Shown here in pieces: positions 1 through 8,917 of a DNA stretch of 64,000 nt. Position numbers and translations under genes: made by a program. The notes beneath the pieces are model-generated. The model was not told the DNA's origin. It was given only the letters and a program-made list of their open reading frames with translations, and ran no database searches. The stretch's first letter is position 1; every line of letters begins with the position of its first letter. Source of the DNA: JANYHF01 sp963732765. GTDB taxonomy: Bacteria > Pseudomonadota > Alphaproteobacteria > Rhizobiales > Hyphomicrobiaceae. The stretch covers positions 62,001 to 126,000 of the forward strand of contig CAVTAS010000001.1 of assembly GCA_963732765.1 (NCBI GenBank), read 5' to 3'.

Positions 1-47
1 TACGCAGCAACCGCCTTTTTTCCCTGAAACAGCAAGGTTCTTGGCGG

Positions 48-605
48 TTACGACTTGCCCGGCAGCATACCGACGCCGAAGGTCCCGGCACTGTTCGACG
101 CCGGAGCGTTCAGCAGATCCTGCCCGGCGGTGGGATTGTCGGTCCACTTCAGGCGGCCGTCGTAGTGGGTGCCCATCTCAATGCCGATGCCGTGGTGGTA
201 GATGTCGCCCTCGACGTGCGCGGTCGAATACAAGGTCACTGCGTCGCCGCGAATGATGCCCGCGACCTTGCCATAGACCGCCACGTCCTCGGCCACGATG
301 GCGCCGGTGACCGAGCCTTGCTCGCCTACCACCAGCGAGCGGCAGCGCATGTCGCCTTCGATGGTGCCTTCCAGCTTCACGCGCCCCTTGGAGAGCACAT
401 TGCCGATGATGGTCAGGTCCGAGCTGATGATGGTCTCGTCGCCGATCACCTGCGCTTCGACAGCATGACGCTGCGCGGGGCGCGGATCGGCCACACCATT
501 GTTCCAGTCGCTGCGGCCCGTTGGCGGCAGAATGGTCCCCACCTGCGGCTCGGGCGCACTCGGTGTCGGCGTATAGCTCTGCAGTTCAGATTTGCGCTGA
601 AACAT
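48..605 (-). CDS. Bactofilin (polymer-forming cytoskeletal protein)
   Basis: Bactofilins polymerise without nucleotide into filaments at the inner membrane and often position cell-wall enzymes. The 185-residue protein has a Pro-rich, probably disordered head (about 1-50), then a core (about 50-150) of short repeating beta-helix turns with evenly spaced Gly/Val/Ile such as TIIGNVLSKGRVKLEGTIEG, then a short tail. That is the usual bactofilin build. I start at the ATG ending at 605 (MFQRKSELQ); the frame stays open for eight more codons upstream but those residues look unlike the family. The neighbour on the left lies outside the window, so a partner peptidase cannot be checked. Confidence 0.9.
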   Translation of the reverse strand: MFQRKSELQSYTPTPSAPEPQVGTILPPTGRSDWNNGVADPRPAQRHAVEAQVIGDETIISSDLTIIGNVLSKGRVKLEGTIEGDMRCRSLVVGEQGSVTGAIVAEDVAVYGKVAGIIRGDAVTLYSTAHVEGDIYHHGIGIEMGTHYDGRLKWTDNPTAGQDLLNAPASNSAGTFGVGMLPGKS

Positions 606-753
606 GAAAGTCCCCCAGAAACGCGGCAACTGATGTTAGCCCGGGCGTCGTGTCGCGCAGCCGATTCCCTGGCTAGGGTTGAAACGAGGCGCGAATAAGG
701 CCTTGATTTTGTTTGTACACGGGCGAGCCTATCGGGGGAAGTGCCAATGCCGC

Positions 754-1431
754 TTAGCGGTCCCCCGGCACCCCATAGCTGGGCGCGCCCTCGGGGTTCA
801 CCGCGCGCATGCGGTAGGCCTCCATCTGCGGCTCGTAGGCGATCCAGAGGCGACGCAGGGCCGCGATGGGATCGGTATCGTCCCAGTCGCAGCGCAGATC
901 GACCAGCGGGAACGGCAGATCGTGCGTCACCAGCAGCGCTGCCGAACGGGTCGGCCCCTCCTCGCCGCCGGCATCGCGGCCCGCCTCCAGCGCGCTGAGC
1001 AGGCGCTCGGCCAGATGCAGATCGGGGTGCAACTGGAAGGCGTCGGCAAGCGCGCGCGGGACATCGGTGGATTTGAGCAAATTGCCCGCGCCGACGCAGT
1101 CCGTGCCTTGCGATACCGCATGCGTCCCCAGCATGCGCGCGCCCGAGTGCACCGCCGTTCTGCCGGCGGCATCGATAACGGTGATCTGGCGATAATCGGT
1201 GAAGCGCTGGCCCGACAGGGATTTGGCCAAGGCGTCCGAGGCGCTGTTGCCCACCGACATGAGGTCGAGGATGCGAGGCCCATAAGACGGGTCCGTCACA
1301 TTCTGTGTGGCCACCGCCCCCGCTCCCGCGCGCACATGCGGGCAGCGCGCGCCAACCGCGATGGATGAGGTGGTGATGGCCACGCCGAACATTCCAGTCC
1401 GGGCGCAGCGGGCGGTGAGGGAGTAGGTCAT
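754..1431 (-). CDS. DUF1028 family protein (Ntn-hydrolase-like)
   Basis: The 225-residue product begins TYSLTARCARTGMFGVAITT and carries the block AVATQNVTDPSYG and the later acidic DLRCDWDDTDPI, as in DUF1028 proteins. These are predicted members of the Ntn-hydrolase superfamily with no settled reaction; some are fused to or encoded beside amidase or aminotransferase genes. I chose the ATG at 1431 because the preceding 22 open codons are translated from a heptanucleotide repeat. RidA, an enamine/imine deaminase, lies just upstream on the same strand, so a joint role in nitrogen compound turnover is possible but only inferred. Confidence 0.8.
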   Translation of the reverse strand: MTYSLTARCARTGMFGVAITTSSIAVGARCPHVRAGAGAVATQNVTDPSYGPRILDLMSVGNSASDALAKSLSGQRFTDYRQITVIDAAGRTAVHSGARMLGTHAVSQGTDCVGAGNLLKSTDVPRALADAFQLHPDLHLAERLLSALEAGRDAGGEEGPTRSAALLVTHDLPFPLVDLRCDWDDTDPIAALRRLWIAYEPQMEAYRMRAVNPEGAPSYGVPGDR

Positions 1432-1458
1432 GGTGGGTGGCCTGTTGAAGGAGAGAAT

Positions 1459-1537
1459 TGGGACTAGGGACTCGGGACTAGGGACTAGCAGGGTCATTCG
1501 AGTTCCCGAGTCCCGAGTCCCGAGTACCGAGTCCCGA
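1459..1537. repeat. Inverted heptanucleotide tandem repeat (GGGACTA/GGGACTC)
   Basis: The left arm (1459-1490) is built from units GGGACTA and GGGACTC read forward. The right arm (1499-1537) consists of the same heptamer on the other strand (CCCGAGT units, one carrying a TACC variant). The two arms can fold on each other into a long hairpin between ridA and the DUF1028 gene. Unit copy number is likely to vary between strains. Confidence 0.8.
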
Positions 1538-1538
1538 T

Positions 1539-1958
1539 CTACTCCCTATCCGGTATCACAGCCGTCACCTCGATCTCCACTACCCACTCGGGCCGGGCGA
1601 GCGCCGTCACTACCAGCCCGGTCGACACCGGGAACACGCCTTTCAGCCACGCCCCCATTTCGCGATAGACGCTCTCGCGATAACGGACGTCGGTGAGATA
1701 CACCACGGTGCGGCAGATGTGCTCCATCGTGGCGCCGGATTCTTCCAGCAGCTGTTTGATATTCTCCATGGCCTTGCGCGTCTGCAACGTGGCGTCGGCG
1801 GCATGCACCGAATTACGCGTCTCCAGGTCCTGCGCCACCTGACCCCGCACAAACACCATGGTGCCGCGCGCCACCACCACCTGGCAGAGATCGTTGTCGA
1901 GCTTCTGCTCGGGATAGGTGTCGCGGGTGTTGAAGCGGCGGATACGAGTGTGGCGCAT
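1539..1958 (-). CDS. RidA family protein (YjgF/YER057c/UK114)
   Basis: RidA proteins are small trimeric enzymes that hydrolyse reactive enamines and imines such as 2-aminoacrylate. The 139-residue product shows the family plan: an N-terminal strand region, VVVARGTMVFVRGQVAQD, then the helix ATLQTRKAMENIKQLLEESGA, VVYLTDVRYRESVYREMGAW, and the C-terminal VTALARPEWVVEIEVTAV in which the family's substrate-carboxylate Arg and a catalytic Glu normally sit. Length is slightly above the usual 125-130. The gene lies between two repeat structures, and the large repeat at 1970-2166 occupies its promoter region. Confidence 0.88.
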   Translation of the reverse strand: MRHTRIRRFNTRDTYPEQKLDNDLCQVVVARGTMVFVRGQVAQDLETRNSVHAADATLQTRKAMENIKQLLEESGATMEHICRTVVYLTDVRYRESVYREMGAWLKGVFPVSTGLVVTALARPEWVVEIEVTAVIPDRE

Positions 1959-1969
1959 GAGGGTCTCGT

Positions 1970-2166
1970 GGGGACATGATGTTCATCTTGGGCCTGATCG
2001 GCGCTCGAAACTTAGCAGGATATTTCGCCCAAGATGAACTTAGTGTCCCCAGTCTTCGCGGCGGTAGATTTCGCCCGTAGACTGGGGACACGAAGCTCAT
2101 CTTCGGCCTGAGAGTTTGGGTCAACTCGGGCTGCTGTGGCAGGCCGAAGACGAACTTCATGTCCCC
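1970..2166. repeat. Dispersed composite palindrome, copy 1 (two long hairpins plus a short central one)
   Basis: Hairpin 1 (1970-2050) opens with GGGGACATGATGTTCATCTT and closes with AAGATGAACTTAGTGTCCCC. A short AGTCT...AGACT hairpin (2051-2083) follows. Hairpin 2 (2084-2166) opens with GGGGACACGAAGCTCATC and closes with GACGAACTTCATGTCCCC. The same architecture with different loops recurs at 33667-33854. It lies between the ridA start and the end of the Gfo/Idh gene. It resembles paired REP elements mobilised by RAYT transposases, but no such transposase is present here. Confidence 0.9.
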
Positions 2167-2170
2167 GGGC

Positions 2171-3340
2171 CTAGACCTTTGTCCACACGCCGCCGGCCGC
2201 CGCCGACGCGACGCAAGCCTCGACGAACGCCACGCCCTTCATTCCGTCGTGCACGCCCGGGAACACCACGGCGGCGTCCTCCGGCTTACCGTCGCGCCGT
2301 GCACGGATGGCTCGAGCCACTTCGGTGTAGATGTTAGCGAAGCCTTCCAGGTAGCCCTCGGGATGGCCGGGCGGCACGCGGGTGACGCGGCCGGCAGCGG
2401 CACCGGAGCCGGCGCCGCCGCGCGTGATCAGGCGCTTTGGTTCGCCGTAGGGCGAGAACCACAGATAGTTGGGGTCGGCCTGCGTCCACTCGATGCCGCC
2501 CTTGGTGCCGTAGACGCGCAATTTCAGGCCGTTCTCGTGGCCGACGGCGACCTGGCTGGCCCAAATGCCGCCCTTGGCCCCGCCCTTGAAACGCAGCATA
2601 ACCTGCGCGTCGTCGTCCAGTTTGCGCCCGGCCACAAAACTGGTGAGATCGGCCAGCAGGCTGTCCAGCTCCAGGCCCGAGACGTAGGTGCAAAGCTGAT
2701 AGGTATGCGTCCCGATATCGCCGACGCAGCCGCCCGCCCCCGACTGCGCGGGATCGGTGCGCCATCCCGCCTGCTTCTGGCCGGTGGTTTCCAGCGGAGT
2801 TGTGAGCCAGTCCTGCGGATATTCGCCATGCACCAGCCGGATATCGCCGAGTTCGCCGGATTTCACCATGTCGCGCGCCTGGCGGATCATGGGGTAGCCG
2901 GAGTAATTGTAGGTGACGGCGAACACCAGTTTGGACTTGGCCACCAGCCCCGCCAGCTCCTGCGCTTCGGCCAGCGTGCGCGTCAGCGGCTTGTCGCAGA
3001 TGACGTTGATGCCGGCGTCCAGGAACGCTTTCGCTGCGGGGAAATGCATGTGGTTCGGCGTGACGATGGAAACGGCCTCGATGCCGTCAGGGCGCTTGGC
3101 TTCGGCCGCAGCCATGGTTTGGAAGTCTTTATAGATACGATCCGGCGCGAGGCCGAGTTCCTGGCCGGATGCAAGGGATTTCTCTGGCGTCGAGGAGAGC
3201 GCCCCGGCGACGAACTCATAGTGATCGTCCATGCGCGCGGCGAGCCGGTGCACCGCGCCGATGAAAGCCCCCTGTCCGCCGCCCACCATGCCGAGGCGGA
3301 TGCGTTTGCTTGCAGCGTCGCTGCGTCCTTCGATGGCCAT
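2171..3340 (-). CDS. Gfo/Idh/MocA family oxidoreductase
   Basis: This is a predicted NAD(P)-dependent sugar or polyol dehydrogenase of 389 residues. The N-terminal Rossmann fold has GMVGGGQGAFIGAVHR as its dinucleotide loop. VICDKPLTR is the family's (E/D)KP motif, followed by the C-terminal alpha/beta domain with GGCVGDIGTH, where the catalytic Asp and His normally sit. I start at the ATG at 3340 because AGGAGAC lies 8-13 bases upstream and the residues start to fit the family there; 27 more codons are open upstream. It follows xylB and xylA on the same strand after a repeat-filled gap, so a role in pentose or inositol-type sugar oxidation is likely. Confidence 0.9.
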   Translation of the reverse strand: MAIEGRSDAASKRIRLGMVGGGQGAFIGAVHRLAARMDDHYEFVAGALSSTPEKSLASGQELGLAPDRIYKDFQTMAAAEAKRPDGIEAVSIVTPNHMHFPAAKAFLDAGINVICDKPLTRTLAEAQELAGLVAKSKLVFAVTYNYSGYPMIRQARDMVKSGELGDIRLVHGEYPQDWLTTPLETTGQKQAGWRTDPAQSGAGGCVGDIGTHTYQLCTYVSGLELDSLLADLTSFVAGRKLDDDAQVMLRFKGGAKGGIWASQVAVGHENGLKLRVYGTKGGIEWTQADPNYLWFSPYGEPKRLITRGGAGSGAAAGRVTRVPPGHPEGYLEGFANIYTEVARAIRARRDGKPEDAAVVFPGVHDGMKGVAFVEACVASAAAGGVWTKV

Positions 3341-3375
3341 GAAAGTTGTCTCCTTGAACTGACGGTCTTGTCTTT

Positions 3376-3568
3376 CCTCTCCCCCGTTTTCCGGGGGAGA
3401 GGATGTCGCCCGAGCCGCCATAGCGGCGAGGAATCAGCGACAGGTGAGGGGCAGCCGCTTGCTCTGCACTTGTGGCAACAGGCGCACGACCATCGGTCCG
3501 GACTCGCTTCTGCCCCTCATCCGGCGCTGCGCGCCACCTTCTCCCCCGCGAAAAGGCGGGGGAGAAGG
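3376..3568. repeat. Dispersed C-rich palindromic repeat, copy 1
   Basis: Two hairpins (CCTCTCCCCC at 3376 pairing with GGGGGAGAGG ending at 3402, and 3537-3568 around CTCCCCCGCG) frame a central part with GTGAGGGGCAGCCGCTTGCT and its partial complement TGCCCCTCATCCGGCGC. Related elements lie at 6432-6625 and 8770-8917. This copy separates xylA from the downstream oxidoreductase gene and may act as a terminator or mRNA-stabilising structure. Confidence 0.85.
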
Positions 3569-3579
3569 AAGTGTACCCC

Positions 3580-4890
3580 TCACATATACCGGTTGAGAAT
3601 GTTCTCCAGGTACTCCTGCCGCGCGCTTCTCGGTTGGGGATCGAGCTTCTCCTTACCCACCCGATCAGCGCAATCTTCCAGGCTCATCTTGCCCAGCATT
3701 TTGGCGTTCTCCGGCTTGTCCCAGCCGGCGTATCTCGCTGCCACGTGCTTCTCCAGCGCACCGTCCTTGATCATCTTTTCCGCGATCAGCAGGGCACGGG
3801 CACACGCGTCCATGCCGCCGACATGGGCGTGCAGCAGATCGTCGGCATCCAGCGATTGGCGCCGGATCTTGGCGTCGAAGTTGAGGCCGCCCGTCGTGAA
3901 GCCGCCGTGCTTGTAGATGTGATAGAACGCCAGCGCGATTTCCGGAATGTTCATGGCGAACTGGTCGGTGTCCCAGCCCGACTGATAATCGCCGCGGTTG
4001 ATGTCCAGCGAGCCGAAGATGCCGAGCGCCTGGGCCAGCGCGATCTCGTGCTCGAACGAGTGGTTGGCCAGGATGGCGTGGTTCTGCTCGATGTTCATCT
4101 TGACTTCTTTTTCGAGCCCGTTCGCCTGCAGAAATCCGTACACGTTGCCGACGTCGTAGTCGTACTGGTGTTTGGTCGGCTCCTGCGGCTTGGGCTCGAT
4201 CAGGATCGGGCCCTTGAAGCCGATCTTGTGCTTGTACTCGACCACCATCTGCAGGAAGCGGCCGGCCTGGGCGAGTTCGCGCTTGAGGTCGGTGTTGAGC
4301 AGCGTCTCGTAGCCCTCGCGGCCACCCCACATGACGTAGTTCTCGCCGCCGAGCTGGTGCGTCACGTCCAGGCAGTGCTTCACCTGCGCCGCGCACCAGG
4401 CGAAAATCTCCGGGTCCGGATTGGTCGCCGCGCCGGCCATGAAACGGCGATGGCTGAACATATTCGCCGTGCCCCAGAGCAAGCGGGTCGGGCTCTTTTC
4501 CATCTTCTTGGCGAAGATTTCGGCGATGACCGAAACGTTCTTGTTGCTCTCGGCCAGCGTCGCGCCCTCGGGAGCGATGTCGCGGTCATGGAAGGCAAAG
4601 AACGGCATGTTCAGGAGGTGGAACATGTCGAAGGCGACATCGGCCTTCAGCTTGGCCAGCGCCATCTGGTCGCCATCGCCGACCCAAGGCCGCAGGATGG
4701 TCGGGCCGCCGAAGGGATCGCTGCCGGTCCAGGTGAAGCAGTGCCAATAGGCCGCCGAGAAGCGCAAGTGCTCGGCCATGGTCTTGCCGAGGACTTTCTT
4801 CTTGGCGTCGTAGTGGCGGAAGGCAAGAGGATTGCCGCTTTCCGGACCTTCGTGCTTGATCGGGTCGCTGATGGAAAAGAACTTGCTCAT
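3580..4890 (-). CDS. xylA: Xylose isomerase
   Basis: XylA interconverts D-xylose and D-xylulose in the cytoplasm using two divalent metals. The 436-residue length matches the larger class of bacterial enzymes. Visible active-site blocks are FFAFHDRDIAPEG (catalytic His and Asp), GPILIEPKPQEPTKHQYD (metal Glu), NIEQNHAILANHSFEHE (metal Glu and His) and GSLDINRGDYQSGWDTDQF (metal Asp residues). The ATG overlaps the xylB stop as ATGA, so the two are translationally coupled with xylB first. No XylR-type regulator is visible nearby. Confidence 0.97.
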   Translation of the reverse strand: MSKFFSISDPIKHEGPESGNPLAFRHYDAKKKVLGKTMAEHLRFSAAYWHCFTWTGSDPFGGPTILRPWVGDGDQMALAKLKADVAFDMFHLLNMPFFAFHDRDIAPEGATLAESNKNVSVIAEIFAKKMEKSPTRLLWGTANMFSHRRFMAGAATNPDPEIFAWCAAQVKHCLDVTHQLGGENYVMWGGREGYETLLNTDLKRELAQAGRFLQMVVEYKHKIGFKGPILIEPKPQEPTKHQYDYDVGNVYGFLQANGLEKEVKMNIEQNHAILANHSFEHEIALAQALGIFGSLDINRGDYQSGWDTDQFAMNIPEIALAFYHIYKHGGFTTGGLNFDAKIRRQSLDADDLLHAHVGGMDACARALLIAEKMIKDGALEKHVAARYAGWDKPENAKMLGKMSLEDCADRVGKEKLDPQPRSARQEYLENILNRYM

Positions 4891-6346
4891 GCCATGATCT
4901 CCTTGGCAGCCTTGTACATTCGCGTGTATCGCGCGTAACCATCTGCATACGCTTGGGTGAGAGACTTGTCAGGTTGCGCCACCGCGGCCACCGGCGGCTT
5001 GGTGCACACCGTCATGGGATCGGCACTTGTGGCAGCACAGAGACCCAATCGCGCTGCGCCGAACGCTCCGCCCAGTTCGCCGCCGTCATGCAGCGTCAGC
5101 GGAATGCCAAGCGTGTTGGCCATGATCTGCACCCACATTTTGATGCGCGATCCGCCGCCGACAACGCTGGCCTCTTTTACGGCGCTGCCGGCCACGCGCA
5201 AGGCTTCCAGCAAATCCCGGAAGCTATAGGCGACGCCTTCAAGCACAGCTTGGGTCAGCATCTTCTCGTCGGTCTCCTGGCCGAGGCCCGCGAACATGCC
5301 GCGCACGGTCGCATCGGCGACGGGCGTGCGCTCGCCCGACAGATACGGCAGGAACAGCGCCGAGGCCGGCCCCGCAACCTTGTCGCCGAGTGCGCCCGAG
5401 CAATTCGGGCACCGGGCGGCGCAGATTGTGTGCGAGCCATTCGAGGCTGCCGGCCGCCGACAGATGCACGCCCATCTGGTGCCAGGTTTTTGGCACAGCG
5501 TGGCAGAAGGCGTGGATGGCGCGATCGGCGTTCGGCGAGAACCGCGCGTTCGATACGAAGAACACGCCTGACGTGCCCACCGACAGGAAGGCTGCCTCGT
5601 CCTTCACCGCGCCGATCCCGCAAGCCGAAGCCGCGTTGTCGCCGCCGCCACCCGCCACCACGGGACGCTTGGGCATGCCCCAGGCCGTTGCCACGGCCTC
5701 GGTCAGGCGGCCCGTCGGTTCGGAGCCCTCATACAACTTTGGCATGTGTCCGCGGGTCAGCCCCGTCGCGGCCAGCAAGGTCTCGGACCAATCGCGCTTG
5801 GCCACATCCATCCAATAGGTGCCGGCGCTGTCCGACATGTCGGAGGCATAGTCGCCGGTCATCTGCAGCCGCACATAATCCTTTGGCAGCAACACCTTGG
5901 CAATCTGGTCGTAGACTTTTCGCTCGTGCTTTTTTACCCAGGCGATCTTGGGCGCGGTGAAACCGGCCATGCAGATGTTGCCGGAAATGGCCCGCGCACT
6001 CGGCACGTCTCTCTCTATATCGGCGCATTCGACGAACGAGCGCGCGTCGTTCCACAATATCGCGGCGCGGAGCACTTTGCCCGCCTTGTCCAGCAGCGTC
6101 GCGCCATGCTGCTGGCCGCTGAGCCCGATCCCCTCGACGGCGGCCACATCCTTGGGATGGGCATGTTTCAGCGCCTGGATCGCTTTCTCGGTGGCGCTCC
6201 ACCAGTCATTGGGCCCCTGCTCGGACCAGCCGGGATGGGGCCGGCTCACCTCCAGCGCGGCCGTCGCCGAGCCGATCACGGTGTGATCCTGCGTCCATCA
6301 GCACGGCCTTGACGCCCGAAGTGCCGATATCGATGCCAATGTACAT
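4887..6346 (-). CDS. xylB: Xylulokinase (two apparent +1 frameshifts)
   Basis: This FGGY-family kinase makes xylulose 5-phosphate from the XylA product. The reading frame starts at the ATG at 6346 (MYIGIDIGTSGVKAVLMD, phosphate-binding loop) behind a GAGGAG ribosome site. It shifts near 6292, continues through GLSGQQHGATLLD and VAGGGGDNAASACG (ATP site), shifts again at the run 5395-5397, and ends with SVVGGGSRIKMWVQIMA. Deleting one base at each point gives about 485 residues, typical for XylB. Each fix removes one G from the coding strand. The junction would read ELLGALGDKVAG at the second site. Sequence error is more likely than decay because the coding pattern is otherwise intact. Confidence 0.9.
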
Positions 6347-6431
6347 ATGTGTCTCCTCGCGAGGGCCGGTGTTGGTCCCGGATGCGCGGGCGCGACACTA
6401 ATGCGCGGGGGGCGCGGCTGGCAATGACCTT

Positions 6432-6625
6432 CCCTCTCCCCCGCCTCTTTGCGGGGGAGAGGGTGGCGCGAAGCGACGGGTGAGGGGCAGCGGCTGGCTC
6501 CGCGCTTGCTACAAGAAGGACGGAGCAAGGTCCTGCCCCTCACCGACGTCGCAGCTCTTGCGCTGAAACGCGCTGCGAGGCGACGTCTCCTCTCCCCCAA
6601 CGCGAAGAGGCATTGGGGGAGAGGG
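6432..6625. repeat. Dispersed C-rich palindromic repeat, copy 2
   Basis: Terminal hairpins CCCTCTCCCCCGC...GCGGGGGAGAGGG (6432-6463) and CCTCTCCCCC...GGGGGAGAGG (6589-6625) bracket a centre with GGTGAGGGGCAGCGGCTGG and the complementary CCTGCCCCTCACC. It is the same family as 3376-3568. It fills the divergent region between xylB and ccmF (6347-6752), where no gene was seen, so promoters for both directions must lie in the remaining short flanks. Confidence 0.85.
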
Positions 6626-6752
6626 TGGCCCTGCCCGTCCTGCTACCATGTCCCCGCCATCTTTCCTCCCTAGCCACAGTGACACGGGCGCTGGCTGCGG
6701 CCTTGGGGCGGTGCTATCCAGCCCCCGCAACACCACCAGGACTATTCCAAGC

Positions 6753-8733
6753 ATGCTGCCCGAAATCGGCCATTACGCGCTCATCATCGCCCTGATGCTG
6801 GCGGCGCTGCAATCGACAGTGCCGTTGATCGGCGCCTACCGGCGCGATCCCGTGCTGATGGCTTCGGCGCCGCATCTGGCTGTGGGGCAACTGTTCGCCA
6901 TCGCCTTCGCCTATGCCCTGCTCACCAACGCGTTCGTGAGTTCCGACTTTTCGCTCATGGTAACGGCTGCCAATTCGCATACGGACAAGCCGCTGATGTA
7001 CAAGATCAGCGGCGTGTGGAGCAACCACGAGGGCTCGATGCTGCTGTGGGTGCTGATCCTGGCGGTCTATGGCGGGGCGGTCGCGCTCTTCGGCAACAAT
7101 CTGCCGTGGACTTTGAAGGCGCGCGTGCTCTCCGTGCACGGCATGATCGGCTTCGCCTTCTTGCTCTTTATCCTCTTCACCTCCAACCCGTTCGCGCGCC
7201 TGTTTCCAGCCCCGGCCAACGGCGACGGCATCAACCCGATCCTGCAGGACCCGGGCCTCGCGATCCATCCGCCCATGCTCTATCTGGGCTATGTCGGCTT
7301 CTCGATGGCCTTTTCGTTCTCGGTCGCCGCGCTGATGGAGGGACGGGTCGACGCCGCCTGGGCGCGCTGGGTCAGGCCATGGGTGCTGGCCGCCTGGGTG
7401 TGCCTGACCGCCGGCATCGCGCTCGGTAGTTTCTGGGCCTATTATACACTGGGCTGGGGCGGCTGGTGGTTCTGGGACCCGGTCGAGAACGCCAGCTTCA
7501 TGCCGTGGCTCTCAGGTACGGCGCTGCTCCATTCCGCCATTGTCGTCGAGCGCAGAAACGCCCTACAGAGCTGGACTATTTTATTGGGCATCCTCACGTT
7601 CACGCTCAGCCTGATCGGCACCTTCCTGGTCCGCTCGGGCGTGCTGACCAGCGTGCATTCCTTCGCCAACGATCCCGCGCGCGGCGTGTTCATCCTCGGC
7701 ATCCTGGTGCTGGCCACGGGCGGCGCCCTCATGCTCTATGCCTTGCGCGCCGGCTCGCTGCGGCAGGGTTCGCCCTTCGCCATCGTCAGCCGCGAGGGTG
7801 GGCTGGTGCTGAACAATGTGTTCCTGGCCGTGGCCGCCGGCGTTGTCTTCTTCGGCACCTTCTGGCCGCTGGTGGTGGACTACATCGGCGGCGACAAGAT
7901 CTCGGTCGGCGCGCCGTTCTTCAATCGCACCTTCGTTCCTGTGATGGCGCCGCTGCTGCTGGCCATGGTGCTCGGCCCGATGCTGCGCTGGAAACGCGAC
8001 GATCTCGGCGCCCTGCTGGCGCGGGCCAAGTCGCCGGCGTGCCTTGGCGGTGATCGCGACACTTGCCATCCTGGTGCTGACGATGGGGCGCAGCCTCGGT
8101 CCGCTGCTCGGGTTTGGCGCCGCCGCCTGGCTGATCATCGGCACGCTGTGGCAGCTGGCAGCCCGCCTCAAGCTGGGACGCGCGCCGTTCGACACGACCT
8201 TGCGGCTCGCCGTCGCCACGCCACCATCCTACTACGGATTGATCCTCGCCCATGGCGGCATCGGCGTGCTGGTCGCGGGCATCACAGGCATGACGGCCTA
8301 TCAGACCGAGAACATTCGGCTGATGAGCCCCGGCGAAAGCGCGGAACTGTCCGGCTACACCTTTGTCTTGCGCGACGTGACGCAAGGCCAGGGGCCGAAC
8401 TACTCCTACGAGCGGGCAACCTTCGTCGTCGGCCTGCCCGGCCGCACGCCCGTCGTCATGGAGCCGGAGCGCCGCTTCTATCCGGTGCGCCAGCAGACCA
8501 CCACGCAAGCCGCCATCACGGGCAATCTGTTCCGCAATCTCTATCTCAACGTCGGCGAGGAGAACGAAGGCAAGAAATGGGCGGTACGGATGTACTATCA
8601 TCCGCTGGTGTCCTGGATCTGGGGCGGCGCGCTGCTGATGTCGCTGGGCGGCCTGCTGTCGCTGAGCGACCGGCGCCTGCGCATAGGCATGCCGATGCGG
8701 GCCGCCCGCCCGGCTGTCGTGGCGGCGGAGTAG
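6753..8733 (+). CDS. ccmF: Cytochrome c haem lyase subunit CcmF (apparent +1 frameshift)
   Basis: CcmF is the large multi-span inner-membrane subunit that, with CcmH and CcmI, attaches haem to apocytochrome c in the periplasm. The haem-handling motif WGGWWFWDPVEN and LTSVHSFANDP are present. I start at MLPEIGHYALI (6753). The frame breaks near 8034, in TCGCCGGCGT. Removing one C restores AKSRRALAVIATLAIL and leads on to the C-terminal part ending at 8733, for about 659 residues in total, as expected. Read without correction the frame runs through into ccmH, giving a false fusion. The protein starts at the left end of a ccmF-ccmH-ccmI operon. Confidence 0.93.
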
Positions 8734-8769
8734 GGCGGATGCGGATTGATCGTCTTGAACATGGCGCGG

Positions 8770-8917
8770 CACTTCCTTCTCCCATAGGGAGAAGGTGGCA
8801 CGAAGTGCCGGATGAGGGGTACAGGGCTCCGAGCCTTGGCGCTTACGTGCCACAAGGCGGCCCCCGGTACCCCTCATCCGCCATGCGGGCACCTTTTCCC
8901 TATGGGAGAAGGAAGTG
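8770..8917. repeat. Dispersed palindromic repeat, copy 3, inside the ccm operon
   Basis: The arms CACTTCCTTCTCCCATAGGG (8770) and CCCTATGGGAGAAGGAAGTG (ending at 8917) are inverted. Inside them lie GGATGAGGGGTAC and its complement GTACCCCTCATCC. It shares the GGTGGCACGAAGTGCCGGATGA-type core with the other copies, with TCTCCCATAGGGAGA in place of the longer C runs. It separates ccmF from ccmH and overlaps the first codons assigned to ccmH. Confidence 0.85.

Noticed and set aside
2159..3916. 585-codon open frame on the plus strand
   Set aside because: It runs antisense to the Gfo/Idh gene and through a dispersed repeat; the product has no recognisable pattern.
3376..8917. CRISPR-like array formed by repeated C-rich elements
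   Set aside because: The three copies are kilobases apart, palindromic and differ in length; there is no regular repeat-spacer spacing and no cas gene.
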